Below are positions 1 through 10,539 of a DNA stretch of 64,000 nt, piece after piece; position 1 is the stretch's first letter; each line of letters begins with the position of its first letter. The stretch is from Phoma sp. XZ068 (Eukaryota; Ascomycota; Dothideomycetes; Pleosporales; Didymellaceae), in NCBI GenBank assembly GCA_004835665.1, contig RBKR01000008.1, positions 1,674,001 through 1,738,000 of the forward strand. Reading direction: 5' to 3'. The position numbers were made by a program, and so were the translations under genes. Below the pieces are notes generated by a model. It did not search any database. It had not been told where the DNA came from and saw only the letters and a program-made list of their open reading frames with translations.

Positions 1-693
1 TCGTTCTCGCGCAAAAACACGGAAGAGTTTCAAGAGCCTTATTGAACTCTCGCAGCTCACAATACTGCACATGAAAGCTCTTTGTGGGGTCGATCAGGCT
101 AGGTTGGGGCAGGGCATCGCTCACAGGTGTGAAATCGTTGCTCCAAACACAAGTCCTCTCTTGCCGCAGCCAGAACGTAGGGTCCATCCAGAAGTGGCCG
201 CCTATCGCCGCAACGTAATCAGTCGCCAGACCTTCCATGATGTAGATACGTCGGCGCCCATGATCACGAGGTGACTCTCTCAAGAATGTCTTCAGATGTG
301 CAGCGTCTCTGAACTCGGTCCTTGTAAATCTAGGCTTACCAATCGCAGAGGCATCTAGCATGACCACGTGAGCACCACCAGCAGTCATCAATGGGACCTT
401 GCCAGTTAGGTTGTTTGGGTCCGCAGTTCGAAGGCCGGGATTGGAGTCGCTAAGGGCTGCTATATACTCCTGGTACGGCCCTTCATACAATCAGCGACAT
501 TTCTCCGTTGTGAGAGCTATCAATATTCACCAGGAGTACACAGCCAGGATCCAATGGGCTTCTCATCATGTAATTCAGGAGTCGTGACGTGTCTAGGCGT
601 CCCGCGCCCTAGAGTTGTTTGCGCTGATGTTCTGCCATTGGGCGAGACGCTGTTCCGAGTCTCAAGTAGCACCTCGGTAACGACGGTAGACAT
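1..693 (-). CDS. Fungal hypothetical protein, 3' part cut by the window edge
   Basis: The gene has two exons and runs off the left edge. Exon 1 is 693-531 and exon 2 is 459-1; the intron 530-460 (71 bp) has GTGAAT at its 5' end, a CTGAT-like branch site and TATATAG at its 3' end. The phase-1 join keeps the frame, which otherwise meets stops. The ATG at 693 was chosen because the upstream in-frame codon is a GTG. The reading frame contains RRRIYIMEGLATDYVAAIGG and then a tract rich in W, F and P (FWMDPTFW, CVWSNDFTP). I recognise this as a common fungal hypothetical family whose longer members often end in CorA-like membrane helices; that end lies outside this window. Function is unknown. Confidence in the gene is good, in any role low. 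Confidence 0.72.
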
Positions 694-1951
694 CTGAGCC
701 ACGACGACAAGTGGGATTCGTCGCGATTGTACTGCTGTCTGTCATCTAACACATTTACTAACAGTTCTAAGAAAGTTCGGAACCGGGAGGGATGGAGCGT
801 GCCGTTCGCGGGTGGAACGACTTTTCAAGCGCCTGCGGCTCTGCACGGGGGCGGAGCACTGCATCATCTGGGGGCCAGAAGCGCCACGTCATCCGTGCAC
901 CTTCAGCTGAGGGGATAAGTCTGCCTTTCGTCGCATCTTGCGCTTGCTTCGCGCGCGAATCGATGCTGGAGCTGTGCTCACCGTTGGACGTTGAAGGATG
1001 TTCGTATCACGAACTCGAGCCAGATGCGGGGTGGAAAGGTGTGGCTGCTCCTTCATGCGAGTGGGAGCGTTCGGCCTGATCGAAGAATTCTCACCCACAC
1101 TTGACCGGTAGTCCTCCATCCAAACGACAGACTCGAGGCACTCTGCTCGAGTTTCAAGGCGTCTTTCAGAAGTCGTCCAGACTATCGTTGATGGCGAGCG
1201 CTCGTCGAGTACACTTCAAGTCAGACTAGGCCAATTTTGGATAGCACGCACGTGCCGGTCTCCGTCAACCCCCAAGGTCTGACACGTCGTCTGCGCTTCG
1301 ACCCCATTGCCCCAGACTGGCAGGAAGTATCGCGATCGCACCCGTGTTATGATGTCTTCTCGCGGAGCGTATCGGAACCTCATTGTCGACTGATGGCTAT
1401 GGACCTCGGGAAGCTCAGCTGCTTACAAAGGAACAGACGTGTCAGTCTCGCGTCTCCGATCTGTGAGGCGCGGTGGCCACGTCAAACCTCCTGAGGTACA
1501 GGTCACAGCCTCAAAGCCTTGAGTTTTGTCATCAACCCCTTTGGGTAACATCGGACGATTGTCGAGAACTTGGCGCTGAACGCGGCTACTGGGCAGATTG
1601 TGCGACACGTTGTCGACAGGCACCGTCATTGCGTTGCATTTCAACAACTCCAGCAATTGACGCCTTGAGTGATCTAAATATCGGACTGTTTGTCCAATCA
1701 TGTGTCTGCCGTGACCCACTCACTTAGGGAATAGCGGTCAATTGCCCAACACCAAAGCTTCACCGCGCTAAACCGTCACACCCAACCTACCTACCAGATC
1801 GGGATTCGAGTCACCAACATGTGGCAGACACCGTCACCGGGTCAGGTGGTGATGGGACATTGCTGTCAAAGATTGAGCAACTTATATCGCAAGTACTCAC
1901 CCACAGATGTTCAGCACTTTACAACTACCCATCATCAATTACCTTCCCACC
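694..1951. other. No supported gene
   Basis: Short overlapping open frames exist on both strands, but none shows a recognisable domain, a continuous codon pattern or clear splice sites. It probably holds the promoters of the two flanking divergent genes. Confidence 0.5.
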
Positions 1952-2374
1952 ATGTCTACTGAATTGGTTGCTCACATGCGACTTTCTCACTACAAATGCC
2001 TTTGGCGAATCCTCTACGGCTCGGCGCACGGTTTCGGAGAGCGCAAGCTGAAGCTCAACATGACTTCTGGCCAATCCGGTTTCGTCATCGAGATGCCCAT
2101 TGTCTGTCATTACGAAGACAATGTGCCAGTCCTCTCCACCCGGGGTGTATCAAAATCTGAGTGGGCAGCCCTCTGTAAAATCATCTCGGACGAGAGCGTA
2201 CTCAAGGTCATATTCTTCGACGACGAGCACGACTTCCTCGCCAGATTGACCTCGGGTGGCGCTAGATCACCTAAAGTCGACCTCTACCAAGTCAAGTTCC
2301 GCTGGCAGGAGGATGACGAGGTCGCTCTTGCCTTCAAGAAGGGCATCAAGTGGATCACGCAGATTCTCGAGTGA
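1952..2374 (+). CDS. Small hypothetical protein (140 aa)
   Basis: This single open frame ends at a TGA at 2372. The ATG at 1952 has a good context (CCCACCATG); another in-frame ATG lies at 1907 and one at 2060 (CTCAACATG). The part after 2060 has the stronger coding look, with C-ending codons and an acidic/aromatic protein containing KVIFFDDEHDFLARL and ending KKGIKWITQILE. No signal peptide, membrane segment or known domain is visible. A well-formed intron signature (GTAAGT at 2415 to GCAG at 2460, with a GCTAAT branch site) lies just downstream, so the transcript may be spliced in its 3' UTR, or the true C-terminus may differ. I do not recognise the family. Confidence 0.5.
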   Translation: MSTELVAHMRLSHYKCLWRILYGSAHGFGERKLKLNMTSGQSGFVIEMPIVCHYEDNVPVLSTRGVSKSEWAALCKIISDESVLKVIFFDDEHDFLARLTSGGARSPKVDLYQVKFRWQEDDEVALAFKKGIKWITQILE

Positions 2375-3675
2375 AATCGGGAAGCGCTGTCATTTTCCTC
2401 GTTTCAAACTACTTGTAAGTCTTTGGTTATCCGGTGGAAGCACCCGCTAATGCCGCGCAGCATAGGCGAATTTGGACCCTCCCTTTGTTCACCAAGACTC
2501 TCCAACACAGATTTGGAGTTGAACGAATGTCCACCGACCTGCCCTGCCCTCGACAAAATCCGATCTTCCTCTAAAAGATCATTGACGATCACTCCTATGA
2601 AACAAACATAGGCGTTTGGGCTCCTTCTTTCGGTCTGATAGTGCCATTCAGGCTCTAACCGTAAGCGGACTCGTACGGATCTCGAAGACGAACTTTGGTT
2701 ATCGCTGAAAGGAAAGCAAGCCAATGGCACTGCCCTTTCCAGACTACTTTACGGATCAGGTTGCGCATAAACTATATTTCAAGAACGGTATGCAGTAGCC
2801 GGGGCTGCCCAATACCGAATGACCTTTCCGGTGGATTCAACATCATGGACGTTAAACTGTCATTACGCGGGAACAACATGTATCTATATACGACGCAATC
2901 AACAGACACAATGCGCCCTCAATGATCCAGGCTTTGCAACAAGTGCCACAAAATCTCCATCCATGATCTGAACCAATAAATTTGCGGGCCAACAGAGAAG
3001 GCGCGGAGCTGACCGGAAGCCGATATCTCGCACGTTTCAGGACAACAGCAACACGTACATCTGCTCACCGCATTATAGGTGTGATCGGATGAGTACGGCG
3101 GGAGCTCTCGTCGGCAGTCACGCGATGTTGTGGTGGCTTGAATTCGGCATCTCTGGGCAAAATCAACATCAAATCTGCAAACAAACATCAGATCCCGGCA
3201 TGAGCATCTAGCATCTTCCACAGATTCCAAGATCGATCATGACGGGAGCTAAACCTTGCTTCGGATGTGGCGGGGATGTCATACAGGAATAGTGGGTCTT
3301 TCACACGTGTGAGGCCCATTGATCCTCGACCGTTTCAACGTGCATCCCCACTCCGAAGTCCAGAAGAATTTCGTCCTCGGGTCGGGCTCGGTGCTAGCAG
3401 TAGATAACCTTGGATATAACGATTTCTACGTGCGCACACACCCTCAAAAGATACGGTGAGGTCATGATAGCGGGCCCTGGTCCGCGGCGAGCGATCGGCG
3501 AAAGACAAAAACTTCACCATTTTGCAACGACGCAGCGACCACACCTGACAAATCCAGCGCGCAGAGATTAAGAATGTTCAAGATGCTTGGATGCAAATAT
3601 GAGGATACATAATAGATAGGGAGGCCGTCTATCTTTGGAAGGATCACACACCACATTATCACCATAATCTGAACT
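2375..3675. other. Intergenic; possible 46-bp intron at 2415-2460
   Basis: GTAAGT, GCTAATG and GCGCAG line up as a typical short fungal intron at 2415-2460, probably in the 3' UTR of the upstream gene. The rest, up to the alcohol dehydrogenase start, has only short frames without recognisable content. Confidence 0.4.
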
Positions 3676-4731
3676 ATGTCTTCCACATCCGACTTCAACG
3701 GCTGGGTCGCCCACGACCCTTCTGCTGCCGATGGCAACATGAAGTGGGGCAACTTCGAACCCAAGACCTTCGAGGAGACCGATATTGAGATGGACATCAC
3801 TCACTGCGGTGTCTGCGGTTCCGACATTCACACCCTCCGCTCTGGCTGGGGACCATCGGACTACCCTCTCGTCGTTGGCCATGAGATCATCGGCCATGTC
3901 ACCAAGGTCGGAAAGGATGTCAAGGACCTTAAGGTCGGTGACCGCGTCGGTGTTGGCGCTCAGTCTGAGTGCTGCGAGGGCTGCCGCCCCTGCAAGATGA
4001 AGCAGGAGTCCAACTGCAACTCCTTCACCATGACCTACAACGGCAAGCACCTTAACGGCGACAAGTCCTACGGTGGCTACGCTAAGGCATGGCGCGGCCC
4101 TGCCTCCTTCGCCATCCCCATCCCCGACGGCCTCCCCTCCGAATTCGCCGCCCCCCTCATGTGCGGCGGTGTCACCGTCTACAACCCTCTCGTCTCCTAC
4201 GGCGCCGGCCCCGGCAAGCGCGTCGGTGTCGTCGGTATCGGTGGCCTCGGCCACTTCGCGCTGCTCTTTGCAAAGGCCATGGGCGCCGACGAAGTCGTTG
4301 CCATCTCGCGCTCGTCCTCCAAGAAAGCCGACGCCCTCCAGTTGGGTGCCGACCGCTTCATCGCCACCGGCGAAGACCCAGACTGGGCCACCAACAACGC
4401 CAACGGCCTCGACATTATCATCAGCACCATCTCCGGCTCCTTCCCACTCGACCAGTACCTCCAGCTCCTCGACATCAACGGCACATTCGTGCAGCTCGGT
4501 GCCCCCGACGACCCGCTCCCCAGCTTCAGCCCCATGGGCCTGATCTTCAAGAACCTGAAGATTGCGGGTTCCTTGATCGGCACAAGGCAGCACATCCGCG
4601 ATATGCTGGAGTTGGCCAAGTCGACGAACTTGCAGGCGTGGGTGCAGGTCCGCCCTATGAGCGAGGCGAACCAGGTTATTGTTGATTTTGAGAAGGGACT
4701 GCCTAGGTACAGGTATGTTCTTAAGAACTAG
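3676..4731 (+). CDS. Zinc-dependent NADP(H) alcohol dehydrogenase (ADH6/cinnamyl-alcohol-dehydrogenase-like)
   Basis: This 351-aa protein is intronless and has the full medium-chain dehydrogenase/reductase plan. The catalytic zinc site shows as GVCGSDIH (Cys47) and GHE (His69-Glu70). The structural-zinc cysteines follow in the SECCEGCRPCKMKQESNC stretch. The Rossmann motif is GVVGIGGLGH near residue 185. A basic/serine tail after the second strand (AISRSSSKK) suits NADPH preference in the ADH6 group. The expected reaction is reversible NADPH-dependent reduction of aliphatic or aromatic aldehydes in the cytosol. Length matches the family (about 350-360 aa). Codon use is strongly C-biased, as in a well-expressed gene. 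A 341-aa antisense frame over it is a shadow. Substrate cannot be told from sequence. Confidence 0.93.
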   Translation: MSSTSDFNGWVAHDPSAADGNMKWGNFEPKTFEETDIEMDITHCGVCGSDIHTLRSGWGPSDYPLVVGHEIIGHVTKVGKDVKDLKVGDRVGVGAQSECCEGCRPCKMKQESNCNSFTMTYNGKHLNGDKSYGGYAKAWRGPASFAIPIPDGLPSEFAAPLMCGGVTVYNPLVSYGAGPGKRVGVVGIGGLGHFALLFAKAMGADEVVAISRSSSKKADALQLGADRFIATGEDPDWATNNANGLDIIISTISGSFPLDQYLQLLDINGTFVQLGAPDDPLPSFSPMGLIFKNLKIAGSLIGTRQHIRDMLELAKSTNLQAWVQVRPMSEANQVIVDFEKGLPRYRYVLKN

Positions 4732-5180
4732 AGTGTTGGTTTAGCGTAATACCCTTTGCAGCTTAGCTGTTTAATGAAATTGATGTCTTGAAATTGCAGT
4801 CTTTTGGGTCGTGATTGGAGCGAATGTGTTTCGTAATGCCAACGGTAGACCTCGATGACGCCTTTCATGTATGGAATTTTGACTACTTGTAATGGCATCA
4901 GCTCTGACGTGCTAACAGCTTTCATCCCGCCGCAGTAGTAGAAGCTCAACTCGTCATCCACAAGGGTCTGCTGTCAGCGTGATTTGCATCAGCTAGCCAT
5001 AGAAAACCTCGAAATGCAGTCCAGCCTTGCTATCTGGCATTCTCAAATTGAATTTACCCGAATAATAACGGTTCCGTGCAAGCAAACCAAGACATTGTAT
5101 AAACCCGGACTTCTGATGGTGGGGGAGGAGTGTGACACGTGCTGCCAGCTATAAATATTGTACATAGCGACGTAACCAAC
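4732..5180. other. Intergenic, 3' side of the alcohol dehydrogenase
   Basis: No coding signal. It ends at the first base of a 5S rRNA gene. Confidence 0.5.
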
Positions 5181-5299
5181 ACATACGACCATAGGACGTT
5201 GAAAACAAGGCTTCCCGTTCGCTCAGCCCTATTTAAGCAACGTACCGGCGGATTAGTAGTTAGGTGGGTGACCACTAGCGAATACCCGCTGTTGTATGT
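5181..5299 (+). rRNA. 5S ribosomal RNA
   Basis: The 119-nt sequence starts ACATACGACC and ends GTTGTATGT, so its two ends pair to form helix I. It carries the internal TTTAAGC and the GGTGGGTGACC region typical of fungal 5S. A run of seven T at 5299-5305 is the RNA polymerase III terminator. It stands alone between protein genes, as dispersed 5S genes do in filamentous ascomycetes. It differs from the copy at 13622 at two positions. It is transcribed by Pol III from internal control elements and enters the large ribosomal subunit. Confidence 0.95.
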
Positions 5300-5588
5300 T
5301 TTTTTGGCTATCAATTTGCAATGTCAGTACAAAAGCACGTCCTCAATGACGGCGCCTGGGGAAGACGGACCGCACGCGGGTAGGGTAAGGTGGATGCTGG
5401 TGACAGGTGCGTATGCAAAAATATGATGAAAAAGACTATATGCCCGGCAGAGCCATACGAGTGCTCTCAATCACTCACCCGGAAGCCACAGCACGCTTCA
5501 GCCCTACGCTCTGACCTCTCCCACCTTCGACTGCGTCCTTACAGACATGACTGGAGTAGATTAATATTACACATAATCTATATCATAT

Positions 5589-7841
5589 TCAACAAAAGAA
5601 GAATGTTCCCATCATGGTGTACCTTGCATAGTGCATCCGCCTGTTTTCTCCCGCAATCTCTTTCATAATTCTCTCCGCATCCTCCTGGTCGACCGGATTC
5701 CTTGCCTCGTTCACGCCACCTTGCCAGTCCAGCTGTCGAGGCAGAATGTCTCTTGTAGAAAATATTCGATGGTGTGGATCGACAAGCATGACTGTCATCC
5801 ATCGGTGATGTCCGCTCCGCGTTGCATCTTGTAAGCGGAACGGCATTCGGCGCGACTCCACCACATTCGGGAACGAAATCAACCTACCCTGCGACAGCAC
5901 GACCTCTCCAATTTCTTGAAATGGCAAAGTAAAGTCATGGTGGTCACCGCACATCTGATATGCGTCGAAGCCAAATACTTCTGAAATGGCCTCCACCTGA
6001 CCGCCCTTTCCCTTTTCATGCACTGGTTGCTTGTAGCTGCTGTAGCCACTTGATGGTTGGAACAGATTCGGTCCATGTCGGAAATAGCCTGGAGAGACAT
6101 CTGTCTCTTGGCGAAATGCAATCCTGCTTTCGCCAACATTTTCCACGTCATAGCTGAACACGCCCACCGCAACAATGTGCTCGTTCTTCATACCCTTGAG
6201 CTCCCACTCGCCGCCCGTGTACTCGGGATTCTCGGGCGTTAGCTCGATGCCATCAACACGGATGATGACTTGCAAGCCTTTTTCTCGGAAATCGCACTGC
6301 AATCGAACATTGTATGGTTGATGAGGCGTGCTCGGAGGTAGCTTCCCTGGTATTATCGGTATGTCAGTGACCATATCGACGATGGCTCTTCCACCGTGCT
6401 CTCCATCTCTCCACTGCTCATATGTGAATGCGGTACCAGGCTCAGGATGTTTGAAAAGAAGCATACGGCCGAGCTTTGCACAAAGCAGCCTGTTGACGTT
6501 GTCCCGCCAATCTTCTGGAAGTAGGACTGAATGGTTCGAACCGGGCTCGTCTTGCGCCAAATATTCAAGCGCTCTTTGCCACAATTCCGGAGTCGGTTCT
6601 GGCAGTTTTTCCAGGCCCTCAACGTCTTCATATCCTTTTGTAGACTTTTCTGCCTTTGCTAGTCTTATTTCGTAATCCGTTCTGGATTTCTTGTCGCATT
6701 CGTCTGTCGGCCGCTCTCTTTTAATGCTCTCAAGATTCGCAAGAGCTTTTAGGTATCGTTCCAATCTCTTTCGACGCACTTGATCAAAACTTTCGAGCCA
6801 TTCAGGCGCCTCATTCTTCCACTCAACACCGTAGGTAACAATCCTGCATGGAACACGACCTCTTTGTTTGCGCTCATTCCTGGACGGCGCCCAACCACCA
6901 TTGACCTCCTCGCTCCTCTCGTTCCATTCGTCTTGTCCTCTAATCAGGCAATCATTCCATAGCTCAATCAGGGCGGAAACGAGCCTTTCTAAACTTCGAT
7001 GTAGATCATTGTCCCCCATGGACATGCCATTGACAGGTGACGTAAATTCGACGTCGCACCCAGATTCGCCGGTAAACGCTACATCATTCGGTAAGCATTG
7101 GTATTTGTAGGACCAGTAATATCTCTGGATATTTTGCCAGCCCATGTTGCCAAAAGCATGACTCCAAGCATGATAGCCCGTCACACTATCCTCCATGCGT
7201 TTCTTGACTCCCTCGACATCGAAATGCTGATTGTTGGGCGTCGTTACGTATTCTATCCTCACCTCGTCGCTTTTCTCCACTACACCGTCCCGAGAAACGA
7301 GTCCACCCGGAACCAAAACACGGCTCTTCCCAAATATCAATGGGTCTCGCAAAGGATCAATGTACGACCGCAATCCTCCCTCACTACCCCCACCATCCAG
7401 GTCCCGACGCAACATCTCCATCCCAGGTCGTAATCTTCGCGACAAATCGAGCAATTCCAAGCCATCAGCCTTGCACACGCACGCCCCCGAATCCAAAACC
7501 CGCACAAAACCCTTCTCCTCATACCCCCGCGCCTTATCTTTTACTTCTTTCATACACCACTCCCACGTCTTCTCGCTCAGCAACGGCGTAGAGAGAATAA
7601 GCTCGTTGTACCATTGCGCCGTAACACCCGCTTTGAACACGTCTTTGTGCCAGTCTGGCCTATCGGTTATTTTGTTTATTGCATGCGTGATTGTGAATTC
7701 CCGGAGTGGCAGGGCGGGGACTTGTCTCCATTCTTGGATCCCGTGCGCGAATCGTTGGGAGAGCGGGAGTTCAGTAGTGATCGGGGTGAGGGTGACCGCT
7801 GGGACAATCAGTTGATCGTGTTCACTGCTGTTGTTGTCCAT
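5589..7841 (-). CDS. DUF4246 family protein
   Basis: A single frame encodes about 750 aa, ending at a TGA at 5589. The ATG at 7841 (MDNNSSEHDQ) was preferred to an in-frame upstream ATG, because the family begins near this point; the longer form would be up to 789 aa. The C-terminal half has the family's signature stretches: ELTPENPEYTGGEWELKGMK, then NEHIVAVGVFSYDVENVGES, then a SFPNVVESRRMPFRLQD segment with MTVMLVDPHHRIFSTRDI. DUF4246 proteins are widespread in fungi, cytosolic by sequence (no signal peptide or TM), and have no proven activity. The conserved His/Asp/Arg stretches invite comparison with a 2-oxoglutarate-type fold, which is speculation. The gene looks intact and of normal length. 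Confidence 0.88.
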   Translation of the reverse strand: MDNNSSEHDQLIVPAVTLTPITTELPLSQRFAHGIQEWRQVPALPLREFTITHAINKITDRPDWHKDVFKAGVTAQWYNELILSTPLLSEKTWEWCMKEVKDKARGYEEKGFVRVLDSGACVCKADGLELLDLSRRLRPGMEMLRRDLDGGGSEGGLRSYIDPLRDPLIFGKSRVLVPGGLVSRDGVVEKSDEVRIEYVTTPNNQHFDVEGVKKRMEDSVTGYHAWSHAFGNMGWQNIQRYYWSYKYQCLPNDVAFTGESGCDVEFTSPVNGMSMGDNDLHRSLERLVSALIELWNDCLIRGQDEWNERSEEVNGGWAPSRNERKQRGRVPCRIVTYGVEWKNEAPEWLESFDQVRRKRLERYLKALANLESIKRERPTDECDKKSRTDYEIRLAKAEKSTKGYEDVEGLEKLPEPTPELWQRALEYLAQDEPGSNHSVLLPEDWRDNVNRLLCAKLGRMLLFKHPEPGTAFTYEQWRDGEHGGRAIVDMVTDIPIIPGKLPPSTPHQPYNVRLQCDFREKGLQVIIRVDGIELTPENPEYTGGEWELKGMKNEHIVAVGVFSYDVENVGESRIAFRQETDVSPGYFRHGPNLFQPSSGYSSYKQPVHEKGKGGQVEAISEVFGFDAYQMCGDHHDFTLPFQEIGEVVLSQGRLISFPNVVESRRMPFRLQDATRSGHHRWMTVMLVDPHHRIFSTRDILPRQLDWQGGVNEARNPVDQEDAERIMKEIAGENRRMHYARYTMMGTFFFC

Positions 7842-8161
7842 GGAGAGGAAGTGTGGGGTGTATTTGAGAGGGTTCGTCAAGGAATAATGGGAGCGGTGTT
7901 GGGTTTCGAGTTGCATGTGGTTTTGGGTCGGGAAAGTCAAGCTCATCATATATCGCAAATAAAAAGCTTAAGTTGGATGCGTGCATGGGTATCTTGCCGC
8001 TCTAGAAGGGACAATGAGTCATGGGTGTGCCAGAATCTTAGACCTTGCCTGATCGGGCATACACGCCGTGTAGTCATCTCATTCAACTTGGTTGGGGTGT
8101 TGTATTCCTTGCTGCCTTTACATCAATGCAATTCACTTCACATAATATTATTCATGCACAT

Positions 8162-8580
8162 CTAGCCGCACGAGGGCAGCGAGCCAATGCCCGTCGCTGT
8201 AGGCGGAGGTGTGGCCGTCGCAGGGATAGTTGTCTTTGCGGCTTCGGCGATGGAGCAGTAGTTCAATGTCCAGGCGATGACGCTGGCACCGACGGAGGAG
8301 CTGCACGAGCCATGGGAGCAGTTGCGTACCTCGTAGCCGAAGTTGGGGTTGCGGCACACGCAGGCTAGGTCGGCGGAGGAGCAGCTAAGGGTCGAGTATT
8401 TGGCCGAGCATGTTGTACATACAGGTTTGCTAGGCAGTAAGTCAGCGTATGTGTGCTAATGGGGTAAGATAGGGAGATTTTAGTGTTTGAACTTACACTG
8501 CATAATAGTAGGGAGGAGATGATTGGGAGAGCGGTGGTGGCTTTTGCGGTAGAAGAGGAGGTCTTCGTGGGAGGGTTCAT
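8162..8580 (-). CDS. CFEM-domain secreted protein
   Basis: Two exons: 8580-8497 and 8455-8162, joined in phase 0 across a very short intron, 8496-8456 (41 bp; GTAAGT at its 5' end, ATTAG at its 3' end). The spliced product is about 125 aa. Residues 1-28 include a hydrophobic stretch (ALPIISSLLLC) that acts as a plausible signal peptide. The rest has eight cysteines (41, 44, 53, 60, 62, 74, 79, 95) spaced as in CFEM, including the SCSSADLACVC core whose Asp is the axial haem ligand in known CFEM proteins. The tail is Thr/Pro-rich (TPPPTATGIG) and lacks an obvious GPI-anchor hydrophobic end, so it is probably released. CFEM proteins bind haem or act at the cell wall or host interface. The usual TAG at 8432 would break the frame, which is why the shorter intron was chosen. 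Confidence 0.72.
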
Positions 8581-9366
8581 TGGCACGGGCGGTCCAACGG
8601 CTCAGTCTGCCATCACTATCCAGATACATTGACCGTATAGCTTACACACTGGCATCCCGGGAATGTGAATATCTCGCTAACTTCTCCATTATCATACTCA
8701 TAGTCTTAAAAGCCTAATAATCAAGAGTTGCCTGGTCTGCAATCAACTATACAATCCTCACACAACCACTCCGTGTATTTGTCAATACATTACAAGTTCG
8801 TTATAGAGATGCGACGAATAACAACAGACTGGGACTTCAATAGACACAAGTAGGCTTAGAATTTTAGGAAGAGTTACGCATTGTTCCTTACTTTAGGGGC
8901 CTCCAAGTCCAACATTTACTTGTGCTCCTCATCTTATACAGTCAACTATTGAATTAAGGGCCCAAGTCAACAAATTGATAAAGGGAAACGATCAGAGTGG
9001 TACATGTCAGATATATCATGTAGGCCAAGAGGTGTAGCGACTGTAGTTTGATAGGCACCGAGATCTGTTAGATTGCGGTACGGGCCTTGTTATGCAAACC
9101 CAACTTCCACAACATAATACACCTCACGGTATAGCAACATCATCCTCAACAGCAAAGTTTCCCCAGCCTAGTCCTCCTAATAATGCATAGATCCTTAGCA
9201 CCAAATAAGACAAGCCCACCAGCTGATCTCCCTCCACTTCATAAAGCGACACAAGCGTTAGGAATCCCCCCCCCTTACGCATCAAATACCTCGGCCGGGG
9301 GTCCGCTCAATATAGAGTTAAGGTCGTCTTGTAAGACCATGGCACATGCACAAAAGCGCGGAGTGC
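8581..9366. other. Intergenic, no supported gene
   Basis: A/T-richer sequence with no recognisable coding or structural signal on either strand. Confidence 0.45.
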
Positions 9367-9891
9367 TTATCCAGTTGTCTTCTTCTCCAGAATTCTGCAC
9401 CCATGTAGCGAATTTCTTGTTACTGTCAGAGGCTGCTTCGAAAGCGGTTTACTGCTCAAGCACCCTGCTACATACTCTCTTACTGTAGCCGGTGCTGCGC
9501 TATCTAGCGATTTTCGGTCTTCCTGAACTGCCCAGTCAATACGTTCGAACAAGTTTTCTCCACGCTCGTCCTGAAGATTCAGCCGCACTCGTGTGTTAAG
9601 AAACTCCATGAAGCGGGCCCACTCTTTATTGTCGTTGTAGGTGCAGCGATAAATGACGAAACCCCAACTCAAATCTTGATTCTGTTCTAAAACTCCCTGA
9701 ATCCGTTTCAGATCTCCCATCATGGCTTTGAAGTTGACAATATTTGACTTGTAGCAGGACCTGGAGGATTTTCCAAGGTTATAAATGTCTCCAAGCGGCG
9801 CTGGGCCTGAACAGGCAAGGTGCTGCATGATATAGTCAAGTCCTTTCGAAAGAACGACGAGATGGAACACGCTATTACCATATGTGATCAC
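9367..9891 (-). CDS. Fungal hypothetical protein, probably incomplete at the 5' end
   Basis: The open frame runs from a stop upstream of 9900 down to 9367, but has no ATG at its beginning; the first in-frame codon that could start is a GTG at 9891. An upstream exon or an N-terminal truncation is therefore likely. The protein contains DLSWGFVIYRCTYNDNKEW, followed by ARFMEFLNTRVRLNLQDERG and LFERIDWAVQEDR. I know this from many fungal hypothetical proteins of about 250-350 aa, of unknown function. The C-terminal 40 residues (after VREYVAGC) look unlike the family and may be read-through of decayed sequence. It may be a pseudogene. Confidence 0.5.
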   Translation of the reverse strand: MITYGNSVFHLVVLSKGLDYIMQHLACSGPAPLGDIYNLGKSSRSCYKSNIVNFKAMMGDLKRIQGVLEQNQDLSWGFVIYRCTYNDNKEWARFMEFLNTRVRLNLQDERGENLFERIDWAVQEDRKSLDSAAPATVREYVAGCLSSKPLSKQPLTVTRNSLHGCRILEKKTTG

Positions 9892-10539
9892 ACTCTTATT
9901 GCACGTAAGTGTTCACCGCTCGCTTTTCTAGTTTTCAACCGCAAGAAACCGAGGCTCGTGGAGACCAGACGCCCATCACCACACTCTCATTATGAATGTT
10001 GGAAAGCGAATACCTTGCCGGGACTCGATACGCAATATGCGAACTGCTTGGCTTTAATCCAAGAATTCTCACGAGTCAAGCATAATATTGTCAGATCCCG
10101 CGTTGAAGCGGGTTCTCAAGCGTTTCCGAAGAGCTAAGGGATTCTCACTGGAATCACATTCATTTCGCAATCATATCATTATATGCACAGATCATCTGGC
10201 CTCATCTGAAGGATATTCAGACATGTATCCCGCAAAACAGTAGCTCGGGAGGCTGGAGTATCATGAGCTTAAACTCCAACTTCAAGTCTGTGAAAGATGA
10301 TCTCGTAGCTTTGCAAGCGATTAGGAGGCTACACAAGAGAGAAAATAGTTGATGATTAGTTTTAACATCATCTCATTTATATTCGACCAGTATATCAGGT
10401 TGTAGCGTTCATTGAGATATCGTTGCGATACTTCAACCCAGAGTTTCGTTCCGAGTGAACAACTCGGATAGTAGCCTGCTAGCAGAGTGCATCCATCAGG
10501 TCTTAACTGGGCTCCAGCTGGGGACTGAGATGTCGCAGT
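9892..10539. other. Intergenic, no supported gene
   Basis: It could hold missing 5' exons of the gene to the left, but no ATG plus splice donor in frame was convincing. Confidence 0.4.

Noticed and set aside
3568..4593. 341-aa minus-strand open frame over the alcohol dehydrogenase
   Set aside because: Gly/Ala/Val/Glu-rich product typical of the antisense of a C-biased gene; the plus-strand frame has the full enzyme family motifs.
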